Part shown: positions 48,964 through 56,984 of the stretch, piece by piece
How the letters are laid out: every line of letters starts with the position of its first letter
How positions within the stretch are numbered: the stretch's first letter is position 1
From: Cryobacterium sp. Y50
GTDB lineage: Bacteria; Actinomycetota; Actinomycetes; Actinomycetales; Microbacteriaceae
Length of the DNA stretch: 64,000 nucleotides
NCBI RefSeq assembly: GCF_002929805.1
Contig: NZ_PJJM01000098.1
Coordinates: forward strand, 70,024 to 134,023
Direction of reading: 5' to 3'
Notes under the pieces: generated by a model
Told to the model about the DNA's origin: nothing
Seen by the model: only the letters and a program-made list of their open reading frames with translations
The model's database searches: none
Position numbers and translations under genes: made by a program

Positions 48964-49176
48964 CCGTTCCCGCGGAGAAAGAGTCAGGCCGTGCCGTCTC
49001 GTGCCACCGGGGGCTAATTCAGGAAACGCGAACCACCGGCAACCGGGCGCCACGTGTTTTCGGGGCACGAACTGATCGCCCGTCCGGATTTCCTGACTTA
49101 GCCACCAGGAACGGCCATAACGGGGCAAGGGAGGGGCATCTGGCTCTCGTTGTAGTGGATAGGCGGAGGATCGGGT

Positions 49177-49188
49177 TAGGGTTCTTCG
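49177..49188 (+). promoter_or_regulatory. Leaderless promoter of dinB, TAGGGT-N6-GTG
   Basis: TAGGGT (49177-49182) is 6 nt before GTG 49189. I see no LexA-type SOS box beside it. Confidence 0.55.
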
Positions 49189-50403
49189 GTGGGTAGACAG
49201 GATGGCAGTGGACGGCAGGTGTCGGCGGGCGACGTCGACGACCGTTCGGCGACCGTGCTGCACGTCGACCTCGACGCGTTCTTCGTATCGGTCGAGCTGC
49301 TGTCGCACCCCGAGTACGTCAACCTGCCGGTGATCGTTGGCCACCGCGGTGGCCGGTCGGTCGTCACGGCGGCGAACTACATTGCCCGCAAATACGGTGT
49401 GAACTCGGCTATGCCGATGGTGCTCGCACTGCGGCAATGCCCGAATGCCATCGTGCTCGAGCCGCACATCGGGCTCTATCGCGACTTTTCCACCCGGGTC
49501 ATGAGAATTTTCGATGACGTGACCCCGCTGGTGGAACGGCTGGGCATCGACGAGGCCTTTCTCGACGTGGCCGGCGCGACCAACCTATTCGGCTCACCGG
49601 CCGTGATCGGTGAGATCATTCGTGCGCGAGTGTTCGCCGAGACCGGGCTTATCTGCTCGGTGGGCGCGGCTTCCACCAAGTTCGTCGCCAAACTCGCCTC
49701 CGGCCTGGCCAAACCCAACGGACTGCTCGTCGTTCCCGCCGAGGATACGGTCGAGTTTCTGCATCCGCTGCCTGTCGCCGCGCTGTGGGGCGTCGGGGCC
49801 GCCACCGAGCAGGCGCTGAGTCGACTCGGCCTGAAACTGATCGGAGATATCGCGCACACGCCACTGGCGGTGCTGCGCAAAGCGCTGGGGGAAGCATCCG
49901 GTCAGAAACTGTTCGACCTGTCCTGGGGTCGCGACCCGCGCGCGGTGACGCTGGAGCGGGAGGAGAAGAGCATCGGCCACGAGGTGACCTTTGAACACGA
50001 TGTGACGGATGTTGACCGGTTGCGCAGCGAATTGCTGCGGCAATGCGCTCTCGTGGCGGTGCGGCTGCGGCGGGGCGATCTCGTGGCCCGGCGTGTCTCC
50101 CTCAAGCTGCGCTACACCGACTTCAGCACGGTGACCCGGTCGCGCACGCTCGCCGAACCCAGCAATGTGGGCCGGCGCATCTACGAAGAGGCGGTGGCCG
50201 CGTTCGACCTGCTGGCGGCCTCAGGTATTCGGGTGCGGCTGATCGGGGTACGTGCAGAGCAGCTTGGCACGGCATCTGGCTCGGTCGGACTCTGGGACCC
50301 GGACGAAGACTGGCGCGGCGCGGAGCTGGCCGTGGATACCGTGACCGAGCGATTCGGTGTGGGAACCGTGCGGCCCGCCTCGCACTTCAAACCTCGCCCC
50401 TGA
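49189..50403 (+). CDS. dinB: DNA polymerase IV (Y-family)
   Basis: A 404-residue translesion polymerase. Catalytic acids are in HVDLDAFFVSVEL and GIDEAFLDVAGATN; the palm continues with CSVGAASTKFVAKLASGLAKPNG read in two parts, and HhH and little-finger domains follow. The first 20 residues precede the catalytic motif and are poorly conserved-looking. The leaderless GTG at 49189 explains the absent ribosome site. Confidence 0.93.
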   Translation: MGRQDGSGRQVSAGDVDDRSATVLHVDLDAFFVSVELLSHPEYVNLPVIVGHRGGRSVVTAANYIARKYGVNSAMPMVLALRQCPNAIVLEPHIGLYRDFSTRVMRIFDDVTPLVERLGIDEAFLDVAGATNLFGSPAVIGEIIRARVFAETGLICSVGAASTKFVAKLASGLAKPNGLLVVPAEDTVEFLHPLPVAALWGVGAATEQALSRLGLKLIGDIAHTPLAVLRKALGEASGQKLFDLSWGRDPRAVTLEREEKSIGHEVTFEHDVTDVDRLRSELLRQCALVAVRLRRGDLVARRVSLKLRYTDFSTVTRSRTLAEPSNVGRRIYEEAVAAFDLLAASGIRVRLIGVRAEQLGTASGSVGLWDPDEDWRGAELAVDTVTERFGVGTVRPASHFKPRP

Positions 50404-50417
50404 CGTCTCAGTCGCGC

Positions 50418-50429
50418 TAACCTGTTGGC
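50418..50429 (+). promoter_or_regulatory. Leaderless promoter, TAACCT-N6-ATG
   Basis: TAACCT (50418-50423) is 6 nt before ATG 50430 in the 26-nt gap after dinB. Confidence 0.55.
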
Positions 50430-50756
50430 ATGACCAGCCTCCCGGAAAAACTCGCAGAAACGTTCCGTTCCGCCGGTGTGAAGTCGGCATACGGTGAACC
50501 CGTGCAGATTGATGGCGTCACCCTGGTGCCTGTCGCGCTCGCCTACTACGGCTTCGGAGGCGGTGATGCCGGTGAGGGTGGAGCTGGTTCCGGCGGGGGA
50601 GGCGGCGGCGTGTCACTGCCGATCGGCGCCTACGTCAAGTCGGGCGGTACAGCCCGGTTTGAGCCGAACGTCATCGCCCTGCTCGCCGTCGGTGTGCCAT
50701 TTCTCATCGTCGCCGGTCGCGCCCTGGCCCGGGTGATCAGAGCCCTAAAGAAGTAG
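50430..50756 (+). CDS. YtfJ/GerW-like small protein
   Basis: A 108-residue protein: an N-terminal alpha/beta part (PVQIDGVTLVPVALAYYGFG), a Gly-rich loop (residues about 44-59) and a C-terminal hydrophobic helix with a basic end (IALLAVGVPFLIVAGRALAR). The pattern fits the Spore_YtfJ family found widely in non-sporulating Actinobacteria, where its role is unknown. It is monocistronic by position. Confidence 0.7.
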   Translation: MTSLPEKLAETFRSAGVKSAYGEPVQIDGVTLVPVALAYYGFGGGDAGEGGAGSGGGGGGVSLPIGAYVKSGGTARFEPNVIALLAVGVPFLIVAGRALARVIRALKK

Positions 50757-50793
50757 ACGTACCCTGTGCACCTGGCCCGGGCCCGGAAAGTGG

Positions 50794-50813
50794 GCCCATG
50801 ATAGAACATGGGC
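50794..50813. terminator. Candidate hairpin between convergent genes
   Basis: GCCCATG and CATGGGC pair around ATAGAA (50794-50813), just after a GGGCCC-rich stretch. No U-tract; termination is a guess from position. Confidence 0.3.
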
Positions 50814-50821
50814 GCACGGAG

Positions 50822-51043
50822 CTAAGGTAGGCCCGCACCGGTGTGGCGCAACCGCCGCGCGGCGCGCGGGCGACGCCCGAATCGTCGCCGCACCCAGCGC
50901 GGAACTCTTGGGCGCAGCCAAGCGGGAAAGTGCCAGGGGCCGCTCACCGACAGACCCTGCGCTATTCGCCGCCGTCGCAGAACGAACCGGCGCATGAGCA
51001 GCAGATACAGGGCCGCCAAAACGAGCAGAACGCCGATGCTCAT
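50822..51043 (-). CDS. Small single-helix membrane protein with basic tail, tentative
   Basis: A 73-residue frame: one N-terminal membrane helix (IGVLLVLAALYLLLM) followed by an Arg-rich, Trp-containing tail. A TAGACT box lies on the minus strand at 51063-51068, 19 nt before its ATG, in the gap it shares with the TPP riboswitch promoter. No family recognised. The composition could also arise from GC-rich noncoding DNA. Confidence 0.4.
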   Translation of the reverse strand: MSIGVLLVLAALYLLLMRRFVLRRRRIAQGLSVSGPWHFPAWLRPRVPRWVRRRFGRRPRAARRLRHTGAGLP

Positions 51044-51079
51044 GTCGTGATCACCATGCCGTCAGTCTAAGCGGGGCAC

Positions 51080-51085
51080 TATACT
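51080..51085 (+). promoter_or_regulatory. -10 box of the TPP-riboswitch transcript
   Basis: TATACT ends 6 nt before the riboswitch begins, placing the transcript start at about 51091. Confidence 0.5.
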
Positions 51086-51090
51086 TAGGT

Positions 51091-51186
51091 ACGATCACGG
51101 GAGTCCGGTACACCGGGCTGAGAGGAAGCTGAATAAGCTTCGACCGTCGAACCTGATCTGGATAATGCCAGCGCAGGGAGGCTTCT
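51091..51186 (+). promoter_or_regulatory. TPP riboswitch (THI element)
   Basis: The aptamer's conserved parts occur in order: GGGAG at about 51099, GGGCTGAGAGG at 51115, a variable hairpin (AAGCTGAATAAGCTT), then GAACCTGATCTGG and ATAATGCCAGCGCAGGGAGG. It lies directly upstream of the YkoE gene and should shut it off when thiamine pyrophosphate is plentiful. The final GGGAGG could be the element it hides, favouring control of translation; no terminator stem with U-tract follows. Confidence 0.95.
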
Positions 51187-51229
51187 CAATCCCGTGCCCT
51201 GTATTCACCTACGGAAAGGGCACGACACA

Positions 51230-51880
51230 GTGCACGCTACAACGAGTTCACTCAAGCAATCTGTTTCATCACAAGCCACTAAGCGCAACTTTCGCTGGCG
51301 CGTCGTCGACATCGTCGTAGCGAGCGTCATCGGTGTCGCGAGCGGTGTTATCTTCTGGGCCTGGGGCCTCGCGTGGTCCCCGCTCAGCGCGATTCTCGCG
51401 TTCACGCCCGGGCTTGAAGGCCTTTTAGCCGGCGGCTGGCTGTTCGCCGGTGTGCTTGGGGGCCTCATCATTCGCAAGCCCGGTGCGGCTCTGTACACCG
51501 AAGTTGTTGCCGCCGTCGTCTCCATGCTGATCGGAACCCAGTGGGGATTCTCCACCCTGATCTGGGGCGTCGTTGAAGGACTCGGTGCCGAAATCATTCT
51601 GGCCCTGTTCCTCTACTCCAACTGGCGGCTCGGCGTCGCACTGCTCGCCGGTGCCGGCGCGGGTGTTGCTGTTGGATTGCTCGACACAACTCTCACGAGC
51701 TATGCGGCACTGGATTTTGGCTACAAGGCCGTCTACTTCGTCTCCGCCGTCGTCTCTGGCACGGTGCTGGCCGGGTTGCTGTCCTGGCTCGCCGTGCGCG
51801 GTCTGGCCCGAACCGGCGCCCTCAGCCGGTTCGCCGCCGGTCGGGAAGGGTCGCGCGCGCCCGCTGCCGCGATCAGCTAG
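51230..51880 (+). CDS. ECF transporter S component for thiamine precursor, YkoE-like
   Basis: A 216-residue membrane protein with about five to six helices, the substrate-binding component of a thiamine/HMP ECF transporter. The family look is seen in DIVVASVIGVASGVIFWAWG and LEGLLAGGWLFAGVLGGLI. GTG 51230 follows GGAAAGGG; a start at 51194 is also open. The TPP riboswitch just upstream and the following YkoD and YkoC genes make the assignment solid. Confidence 0.9.
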   Translation: MHATTSSLKQSVSSQATKRNFRWRVVDIVVASVIGVASGVIFWAWGLAWSPLSAILAFTPGLEGLLAGGWLFAGVLGGLIIRKPGAALYTEVVAAVVSMLIGTQWGFSTLIWGVVEGLGAEIILALFLYSNWRLGVALLAGAGAGVAVGLLDTTLTSYAALDFGYKAVYFVSAVVSGTVLAGLLSWLAVRGLARTGALSRFAAGREGSRAPAAAIS

Positions 51881-51883
51881 CGG

Positions 51884-53458
51884 ATGCCTGAAACTTCGCC
51901 GATCCCGCACGGCCGCGACCCGCGGATCCCGGCCGTGCGGGTTCCCTCTGCTCTGATTCGAAACCCGCAGATCCGAGCGGCGCACATTCGCGCCAGTGAC
52001 TGGGGCTGGCGCCACGCCGGTCGCCACAACCAAGCGGTCTCCGGTCTTGACCTGCAGATCGAGCCCGGCGAACGGGTGCTCCTGCTTGGGGCCAGTGGTG
52101 CAGGCAAAAGTACCCTGGTGCACGCTCTCGCCGGGGTGCTCGGTGACGCCGAAGACGGCGACGAAACGGGCAGTCTGCTCATCGATGGGCATCGCGCCGC
52201 CGAGGCGCGCGGGCGGGTCGGCCTGGTGCTGCAGGACCCGGATTCTCAGGTCGTGCTCGCCCGGGTCGGCGACGACGTCGCTTTCGGCTGCGAGAATTTC
52301 GCCGTGCCGCGTGCCGAGATCTGGCCTCGGGTGCGGCAGGCCCTCACCGAGGTCGGTCTGGACCTGCCTCTTGACCATCCTACTTCAAGCCTGAGCGGTG
52401 GGCAAAAGCAGCGCCTGGCCCTGGCCGGTGTGCTCGCCATGCGGCCGGGGCTGCTGCTGCTCGACGAGCCAACCGCGAACCTCGACCCGGGCGGGGTCAT
52501 CGATGTGCGGGATGCCGTCGTGCGCTCGCTCGACCACTCCGGGGCAACGTTGGTGGTCATCGAGCATCGGGTCGAGGTCTGGCAAGACGTCGTTGACCGC
52601 GTCATCGTGCTCGACCCGACGGGCGGTGTGCTCGCGGACGGTCCGACCCGCGAAATCCTGTCCAGCCAGGGTGAGCGGTTGGCGCAGGCCGGCGTCTGGG
52701 TACCCGCCCGGCCACCACGGTTTCCCACGCGGCACCCGATCCGGCATCCTGAGACCCTGCTGCGGGCGGAGGGACTCGCAGTCGGTCGCGTTCCGTTTGG
52801 CCGGCGCACGGCATCCGTTGTCGCCGATGGCATCACCTTCGACCTGCGCGCGGGCACAGCGACTGTCGTGACCGGGCCGAACGGTGCCGGAAAGTCCACC
52901 CTGGCGCTCACGCTGGCCGGGCTGCTAAAACCCGCCGGCGGGGCACTGCGAGCAAGCGATGACTTTTCAGCCGGTATCCCGGCCGAGCCGCACCGGTGGC
53001 GCTCGAAACAGCTACTCACCCGCATTGGGACGGTGTTTCAGGACCCCGAGCACCAGTTTCTGGCCGCTACCGTGCGCGATGACCTGCTGATCGGCCCGCG
53101 CGCTCTCGGGCTCAGCGTGGCCGAGCAGAGCACCCGGGTTGGTGATCTGATGCATCGACTGCGACTGGATCATCTCGCCGACGCCAACCCGTTCACGTTG
53201 TCGGGTGGCGAGAAGAGGCGGATGTCCGTAGCCACCGTTCTTGCCACCCGGCCCCGTCTGCTCGTGCTCGATGAGCCGACGTTCGGGCAGGATTCCCGCA
53301 CCTGGCAGGAACTCGTGATCCTGCTGGCTGAGCAACTCGACGAAGGAACCGCGCTGGTTGCGGTCACCCACGACGCGCAGTTCGTCAGTGCCCTCGCCGA
53401 CGAAGAATACCGGCTGGGCATGCCCGACTCGATCAGGCTCGGGGCGGACGCCCGATGA
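51884..53458 (+). CDS. ECF transporter ATPase, two fused ABC domains (YkoD-like)
   Basis: A 524-residue ATPase with two complete cassettes. First: Walker A GASGAGKST, Q-loop VLQDPDSQVVLARV, signature LSGGQKQRLALAG, Walker B LLLLDEPTANLDP. Second: GPNGAGKST, VFQDPEHQFLAATV, LSGGEKRRMSVA, LLVLDEPTFGQD. The N-terminal 35 residues are unusual and partly encoded by an 11-bp inverted repeat, so a start later than 51884 is possible. It drives the YkoE/YkoC transporter and is 3 nt downstream of YkoE. Confidence 0.9.
   Translation: MPETSPIPHGRDPRIPAVRVPSALIRNPQIRAAHIRASDWGWRHAGRHNQAVSGLDLQIEPGERVLLLGASGAGKSTLVHALAGVLGDAEDGDETGSLLIDGHRAAEARGRVGLVLQDPDSQVVLARVGDDVAFGCENFAVPRAEIWPRVRQALTEVGLDLPLDHPTSSLSGGQKQRLALAGVLAMRPGLLLLDEPTANLDPGGVIDVRDAVVRSLDHSGATLVVIEHRVEVWQDVVDRVIVLDPTGGVLADGPTREILSSQGERLAQAGVWVPARPPRFPTRHPIRHPETLLRAEGLAVGRVPFGRRTASVVADGITFDLRAGTATVVTGPNGAGKSTLALTLAGLLKPAGGALRASDDFSAGIPAEPHRWRSKQLLTRIGTVFQDPEHQFLAATVRDDLLIGPRALGLSVAEQSTRVGDLMHRLRLDHLADANPFTLSGGEKRRMSVATVLATRPRLLVLDEPTFGQDSRTWQELVILLAEQLDEGTALVAVTHDAQFVSALADEEYRLGMPDSIRLGADAR
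51904..51941 (+). other. 11-bp perfect hairpin at the start of the YkoD gene
   Basis: CCCGCACGGCC (51904-51914) and GGCCGTGCGGG (51931-51941) enclose a 16-nt loop, 21 nt into the coding frame. As at 3305-3344, a strong stem falls just inside the second gene of a transporter operon. Confidence 0.6.
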
Positions 53459-54249
53459 GTTTGCTGACCCCGACGATTCGCCCAAGCGTTGTCGCCCGAC
53501 TCAACCCGGTCTCCAAACTGACCGTGGCCCTCATCGTGAGCTGCGCACTGCTGCTCTCCATCGACTGGGTGTCGGCTGGCGTCGCCCTGCTGCTCGAGGC
53601 TGCGCTGTTGTTCTGGTGTGGCCTGGGCGCCAGGCAGTTCTGGTTGCGAACCGCGCCGGTGTGGATCGCAGCCCCGATGGCGTCCGTTACGACGGTGCTC
53701 TACGGCGAAGATTCCGGCGCGCTGCTGTGGCAGTTCGGCTTCATCTCGGTGACCGAGGGCTCAGCGCAACTGGGACTGGCCATCGGGCTGCGCGTGCTTG
53801 CAATCGGCCTGCCCGGCATCGTCTTGTTAGCGACGACCGACCCGACCGACCTCGCCGACGGGCTCGCCCAGATATTGCGTCTGCCGTCCCGCTTCGTGCT
53901 CGGCGGACTCGCCGGACTGCGCCTGGTCGGCATGTTCATCGAAGATTGGCACTCGCTCACCCTCGCCCGACGGGCCCGCGGAGTCGGTGACGGCGGCGGC
54001 GTACGGGGTGCTGCCCGACGATTCTTCGGTCCGGCCTTCTCTTTGCTTGTCATCTCGGTACGGCGCGGCAGCAAACTCGCCACGGCCATGGAAGCCCGCG
54101 GCTTCGGCAGCGACGAACCGCGCACCTGGGCTAGGCTCTCCCGATTTCGGGCAGCGGATGCTGTGCTCGTCACAATTGGATTCGTGATTGCTACCACCGC
54201 CATCGGCGTTGCGGTGTGGGCAGAGACCTGGAGCTTCATTCTTGCCTGA
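53455..54249 (+). CDS. ECF transporter T component (YkoC-like)
   Basis: A 264-residue membrane scaffold of the CbiQ/EcfT family. The coupling-helix motifs ARRARGVG and AMEARGFGSDEPRTW are clear. It overlaps YkoD by ATGA and the next kinase-like gene by 8 nt. It completes the thiamine-precursor importer. Confidence 0.92.
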   Translation: MSLLTPTIRPSVVARLNPVSKLTVALIVSCALLLSIDWVSAGVALLLEAALLFWCGLGARQFWLRTAPVWIAAPMASVTTVLYGEDSGALLWQFGFISVTEGSAQLGLAIGLRVLAIGLPGIVLLATTDPTDLADGLAQILRLPSRFVLGGLAGLRLVGMFIEDWHSLTLARRARGVGDGGGVRGAARRFFGPAFSLLVISVRRGSKLATAMEARGFGSDEPRTWARLSRFRAADAVLVTIGFVIATTAIGVAVWAETWSFILA

Positions 54250-54868
54250 GGCAGAGTCTGGCGCCCGCGCGGAGCTGCTGGCGCCGGTGCTGCAGGCCGT
54301 CGCCGCTGCCGGGCCGAACCCGGTGGTACTCATTGACGGGCCAAGCGGCGCGGGCAAGAGCACCCTCGCTGACGCCTTAGCCCGGCAGTGGCCGGGCAGT
54401 CATACCCCGCAGCTCGTGCGCATGGATGACATCTACCCCGGCTGGGACGGACTCGATGCCGCTATTCGGCACCTGCGGTGGCACGTTCTCGAACCCCGGC
54501 GAGCAGGCGGGGTCGCGGCGTGGCAGCGCTACGACTGGAGCGCGAATCAGCGAGCGGAGTGGCATCCGCTTGCCGAAGAACGACCACTGATCGTTGAGGG
54601 CTGCGGTACTCTCGCGGCCGCGCATGAGCCGCTCAGCGACGTACGCGTCTGGCTGGCCGCCGATGACGACCTGCGCAAACAACGAGCGCTCGACCGCGAT
54701 GGCGAGGCGTTTCGAACGCACTGGGACCAGTGGCAGGAAGAATGGGCGGCCTACCTCACGGAGGAGGAACCCGAACGTCGTGCCACCGTGCGCGTCAGGG
54801 CGCCTGCGACACAGACGATCGACCCCCAGGGCATCGCGGGATTCGCAGGACTAGATTGGAACCCATGA
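54242..54868 (+). CDS. Uridine-kinase-like P-loop protein
   Basis: A 208-residue P-loop protein. Walker A is IDGPSGAGKSTLADAL, followed by VRMDDIYPGWDGLD, the acidic segment used by uridine and pantothenate kinases, and a LID-like RKQRALDRDG. The proposed TTG start has GGAG eight nucleotides upstream. Being translated from the end of the thiamine transporter operon, it might phosphorylate an imported pyrimidine or related alcohol; this is inference and a general nucleoside kinase is equally possible. Confidence 0.7.
   Translation: MPEAESGARAELLAPVLQAVAAAGPNPVVLIDGPSGAGKSTLADALARQWPGSHTPQLVRMDDIYPGWDGLDAAIRHLRWHVLEPRRAGGVAAWQRYDWSANQRAEWHPLAEERPLIVEGCGTLAAAHEPLSDVRVWLAADDDLRKQRALDRDGEAFRTHWDQWQEEWAAYLTEEEPERRATVRVRAPATQTIDPQGIAGFAGLDWNP
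54852..54864 (+). promoter_or_regulatory. Leaderless promoter, TAGATT-N7-ATG
   Basis: TAGATT (54852-54857) is 7 nt before ATG 54865, inside the 3' end of the kinase-like gene. Confidence 0.45.
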
Positions 54869-55137
54869 ATACCTCCGACCGTGACGATGCCGGTGCCCCC
54901 ACCCTGTATACCGCCGAGTTCATCGACGGCCCGCTCGAGGGCCAGATCGATTCCCGGGCGCTCGTGCGCGGTAAACACGCCGCCCGCATCAGCATGGTCG
55001 CCGCCGTCGCCGGTCTGGAATCGGTGTTCTGGTACGACGAGGTCGACGAACGCGATGTGAACGGGCAACACCGCGTGCGCTACGCCTTCGACAAGGGCGA
55101 GAGTGATCCGATCGACACCGAGGTAGAGCCGATCTAG
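54865..55137 (+). CDS. Small acidic hypothetical protein
   Basis: A 90-residue acidic cytoplasmic protein (TLYTAEFIDGPLEGQIDSRA, VFWYDEVDERD, then an acidic tail). It overlaps the kinase-like gene by 4 nt and ends exactly where the opposing carboxypeptidase gene ends, with no base between the two stop codons. No family recognised. Confidence 0.65.
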   Translation: MNTSDRDDAGAPTLYTAEFIDGPLEGQIDSRALVRGKHAARISMVAAVAGLESVFWYDEVDERDVNGQHRVRYAFDKGESDPIDTEVEPI

Positions 55138-56424
55138 CTACTGATCGAGCAACGCCGTGATCATCACGATCGGGTGCAGCAGCCGCCACCCCGGACCCGG
55201 GTTGTTGATCGCGCGGTCGAGCTTCAGCGCGGCCGAGAGCTTCTCCCCGGCCACGGTGAGCTGTACCTTTCCAATGTTCGCGCCGGTGCGCGCGGTGGTG
55301 AAATCCTTGAGTGTGACCGTGGCGGCTTCCGGCGTGGCGGCTTGCCAGGCATAGCGAGTGCGCGAGACTCCGACCACGGCGGAAGCCTCCTCACCCCAGG
55401 CCGATTCAAACGCCGCGTACTCATCGCCAGCTGCCAGCACCGACAGCGGTCCGACTCCGGCCCTGGCGCTCTCCATGAGTGCGGTTAGGTCCGCGGTGAG
55501 GGCATCGTAGGTCGGTTCGCCGAGGAAAGCGCCCGAGAACGTGAAGCTCGACGCGCCGTCGCTGACCTCGGCGGTGAACAGAAAACACACGCCAGCCGCG
55601 TCCGTGTAGCTGCGCGAAATACCGGTGATGCCCTCTTCGGGCAGAAACGAGGTGGTGTTCTCGACACCGCGACGGTCCGCCAAAGCGGATGCCGGGCGCT
55701 CCACTATCGAAGACACAATCCGGTCGGTCGCGGCGAGACCCGCGAGGCGAGCCAGATCGGTAGCGGTCCCAGCGCTGCCATCGCTCAGCCCGGTAGCATC
55801 CACAACGGCGGAACCGGTCAGCCCGTTCTCCGCGAGCCAGGCGTTGGCGGCTTCAACGTAGGCGTCCAGAGAGCCGAAGGCCCAGCGTGCCACACTATCG
55901 GCGTGGTTGTTGCTCGAGCCCAGCAGCAGGGCCTGCAAAAATTCCAGCTCGGTCCACTGCTCGTCGGCGAAGACCGTGACCGAGCGAGCACCGGCCCGAT
56001 CGTAATCCAGATAGCTCTGAAAGTCGGCGGCAGTCAAAGTCACGACTGGGCCGGATTCCCCTTCCGCGATCGGCTTGGCATCGAGAACGACGAGGGCGGT
56101 GACAACCTTGGCGATGGACGCCATCGGCAGGGCGTCCGCCGTTCCGGCGACGGCGATCGGCTCCGCAGCCTGCGAAACCGCACCGATCGACGTGGTGCCG
56201 GAGACATCACTCGTCGTCGCGGCGAGCACGGCGATGGCGCTCGCGCCATTGGCGGAGAGCACCGGGGGAGTGGAGGCCGAGGCACCGATGGTGGGCGTGA
56301 CGGTGGTGGCGGTCACGGCGGGTAGCGGACCGAGAAGCATCGCGGGGCCGTAGACACCGAAGCCGAGAATCACGACGGTGCCGACCAGAATTCCGACAAG
56401 ACGGCCAGGACGGAAGGAGCTCAT
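55138..56424 (-). CDS. D-alanyl-D-alanine-carboxypeptidase-like protein, degenerate KTG motif
   Basis: A 428-residue penicillin-binding-protein-fold enzyme of S11 type, anchored by an N-terminal helix (LVGILVGTVVILGFGVYG). SxxK is SIAK at 103-106 and SxN is SSN at 170-172. The third motif, usually KTG in GIKTGYTxAAG, reads GISRSYTDAAG at about 268-278, so Lys, Thr and Gly are all changed. Activity on peptidoglycan may be lost or altered. A C-terminal beta domain follows. Leaderless start (TACCCT-N6-ATG). Confidence 0.85.
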   Translation of the reverse strand: MSSFRPGRLVGILVGTVVILGFGVYGPAMLLGPLPAVTATTVTPTIGASASTPPVLSANGASAIAVLAATTSDVSGTTSIGAVSQAAEPIAVAGTADALPMASIAKVVTALVVLDAKPIAEGESGPVVTLTAADFQSYLDYDRAGARSVTVFADEQWTELEFLQALLLGSSNNHADSVARWAFGSLDAYVEAANAWLAENGLTGSAVVDATGLSDGSAGTATDLARLAGLAATDRIVSSIVERPASALADRRGVENTTSFLPEEGITGISRSYTDAAGVCFLFTAEVSDGASSFTFSGAFLGEPTYDALTADLTALMESARAGVGPLSVLAAGDEYAAFESAWGEEASAVVGVSRTRYAWQAATPEAATVTLKDFTTARTGANIGKVQLTVAGEKLSAALKLDRAINNPGPGWRLLHPIVMITALLDQ

Positions 56425-56436
56425 TCCCCAAGGGTA
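56425..56436 (-). promoter_or_regulatory. Leaderless promoter, TACCCT-N6-ATG
   Basis: Minus-strand TACCCT (56431-56436) is 6 nt before ATG 56424. Confidence 0.55.
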
Positions 56437-56448
56437 GACCGCTTGAGG

Positions 56449-56805
56449 TCAGCCCCAGCCGAGCTCGTGCAGCCTGTCGTCGTCAACGCCGTAGAAGTGA
56501 GCGATTTCGTGAACGAGGGTGATGTGAATTTCGTCGTGCAGATCGTCGAGGTTCGTACAGATGGCGAGCAGCGGCTCGCGGTACAGCACGATGCGATCGG
56601 GCATTTCGCCGAAGCCGTACTGGCCGCGTTCGGTCAGAGCCACGCCGTCATACAGGCCCAAGGTATCGAGAGTACCGTCTTCGGGTCGATCTTCGACGAC
56701 GAAAACAATATTGTCGAGGCCGTCGACCATGTCATCGGGCAGCAGATCGAGTTCATCAACAACGAGCTTCTCGAAATCGGACGCGTCCAGCTCTAGCATC
56801 GTCAT
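56449..56805 (-). CDS. Minimal zincin-like metallopeptidase family protein
   Basis: A 118-residue protein with the zinc motif HEIAHFYGV near the C-terminus, the small DUF1025-type metallopeptidase family known from actinobacterial structures. The segment RIVLYREPLL and VHEIAHFYGVDDDRLHELGW are typical. ATG 56805 follows GAGAGCAG; an ATG at 56835 would add ten residues. Substrate unknown. Confidence 0.85.
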   Translation of the reverse strand: MTMLELDASDFEKLVVDELDLLPDDMVDGLDNIVFVVEDRPEDGTLDTLGLYDGVALTERGQYGFGEMPDRIVLYREPLLAICTNLDDLHDEIHITLVHEIAHFYGVDDDRLHELGWG

Positions 56806-56867
56806 CTGCTCTCGACGGCTCGATGGCCGAAACAACGATACTTTTCGCAGCTACGATATTTCATTGG

Positions 56868-56941
56868 GGTGAGTAACGGGGATTGAACCCGCGACCTCCT
56901 GGACCACAACCAGGCGCTCTGCCAACTGAGCTATACCCACC
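56868..56941 (-). tRNA. tRNA-His (GUG)
   Basis: Complete cloverleaf on the minus strand: acceptor GTGGGTA pairs with TACTCAC, anticodon arm CCTGG-TTGTGGT-CCAGG gives GUG, and the T-arm is CGGGTTCGAACCCCG in form. The extra 5' G (position -1, at 56941) opposite C73 and a genomically encoded CCA (56865-56867) are both present. It lies beside orn, a common actinobacterial arrangement. Confidence 0.97.
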
Positions 56942-56984
56942 ATGCTTCCCCACGTTTACAACGCGGGGCAACTCAGCCATCTTA

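Noticed and set aside
49010..49100. TCAGGAAA/TTTCCTGA pair before dinB as an SOS operator
   Set aside because: The arms are about 70 nt apart and do not match a LexA box; probably chance.
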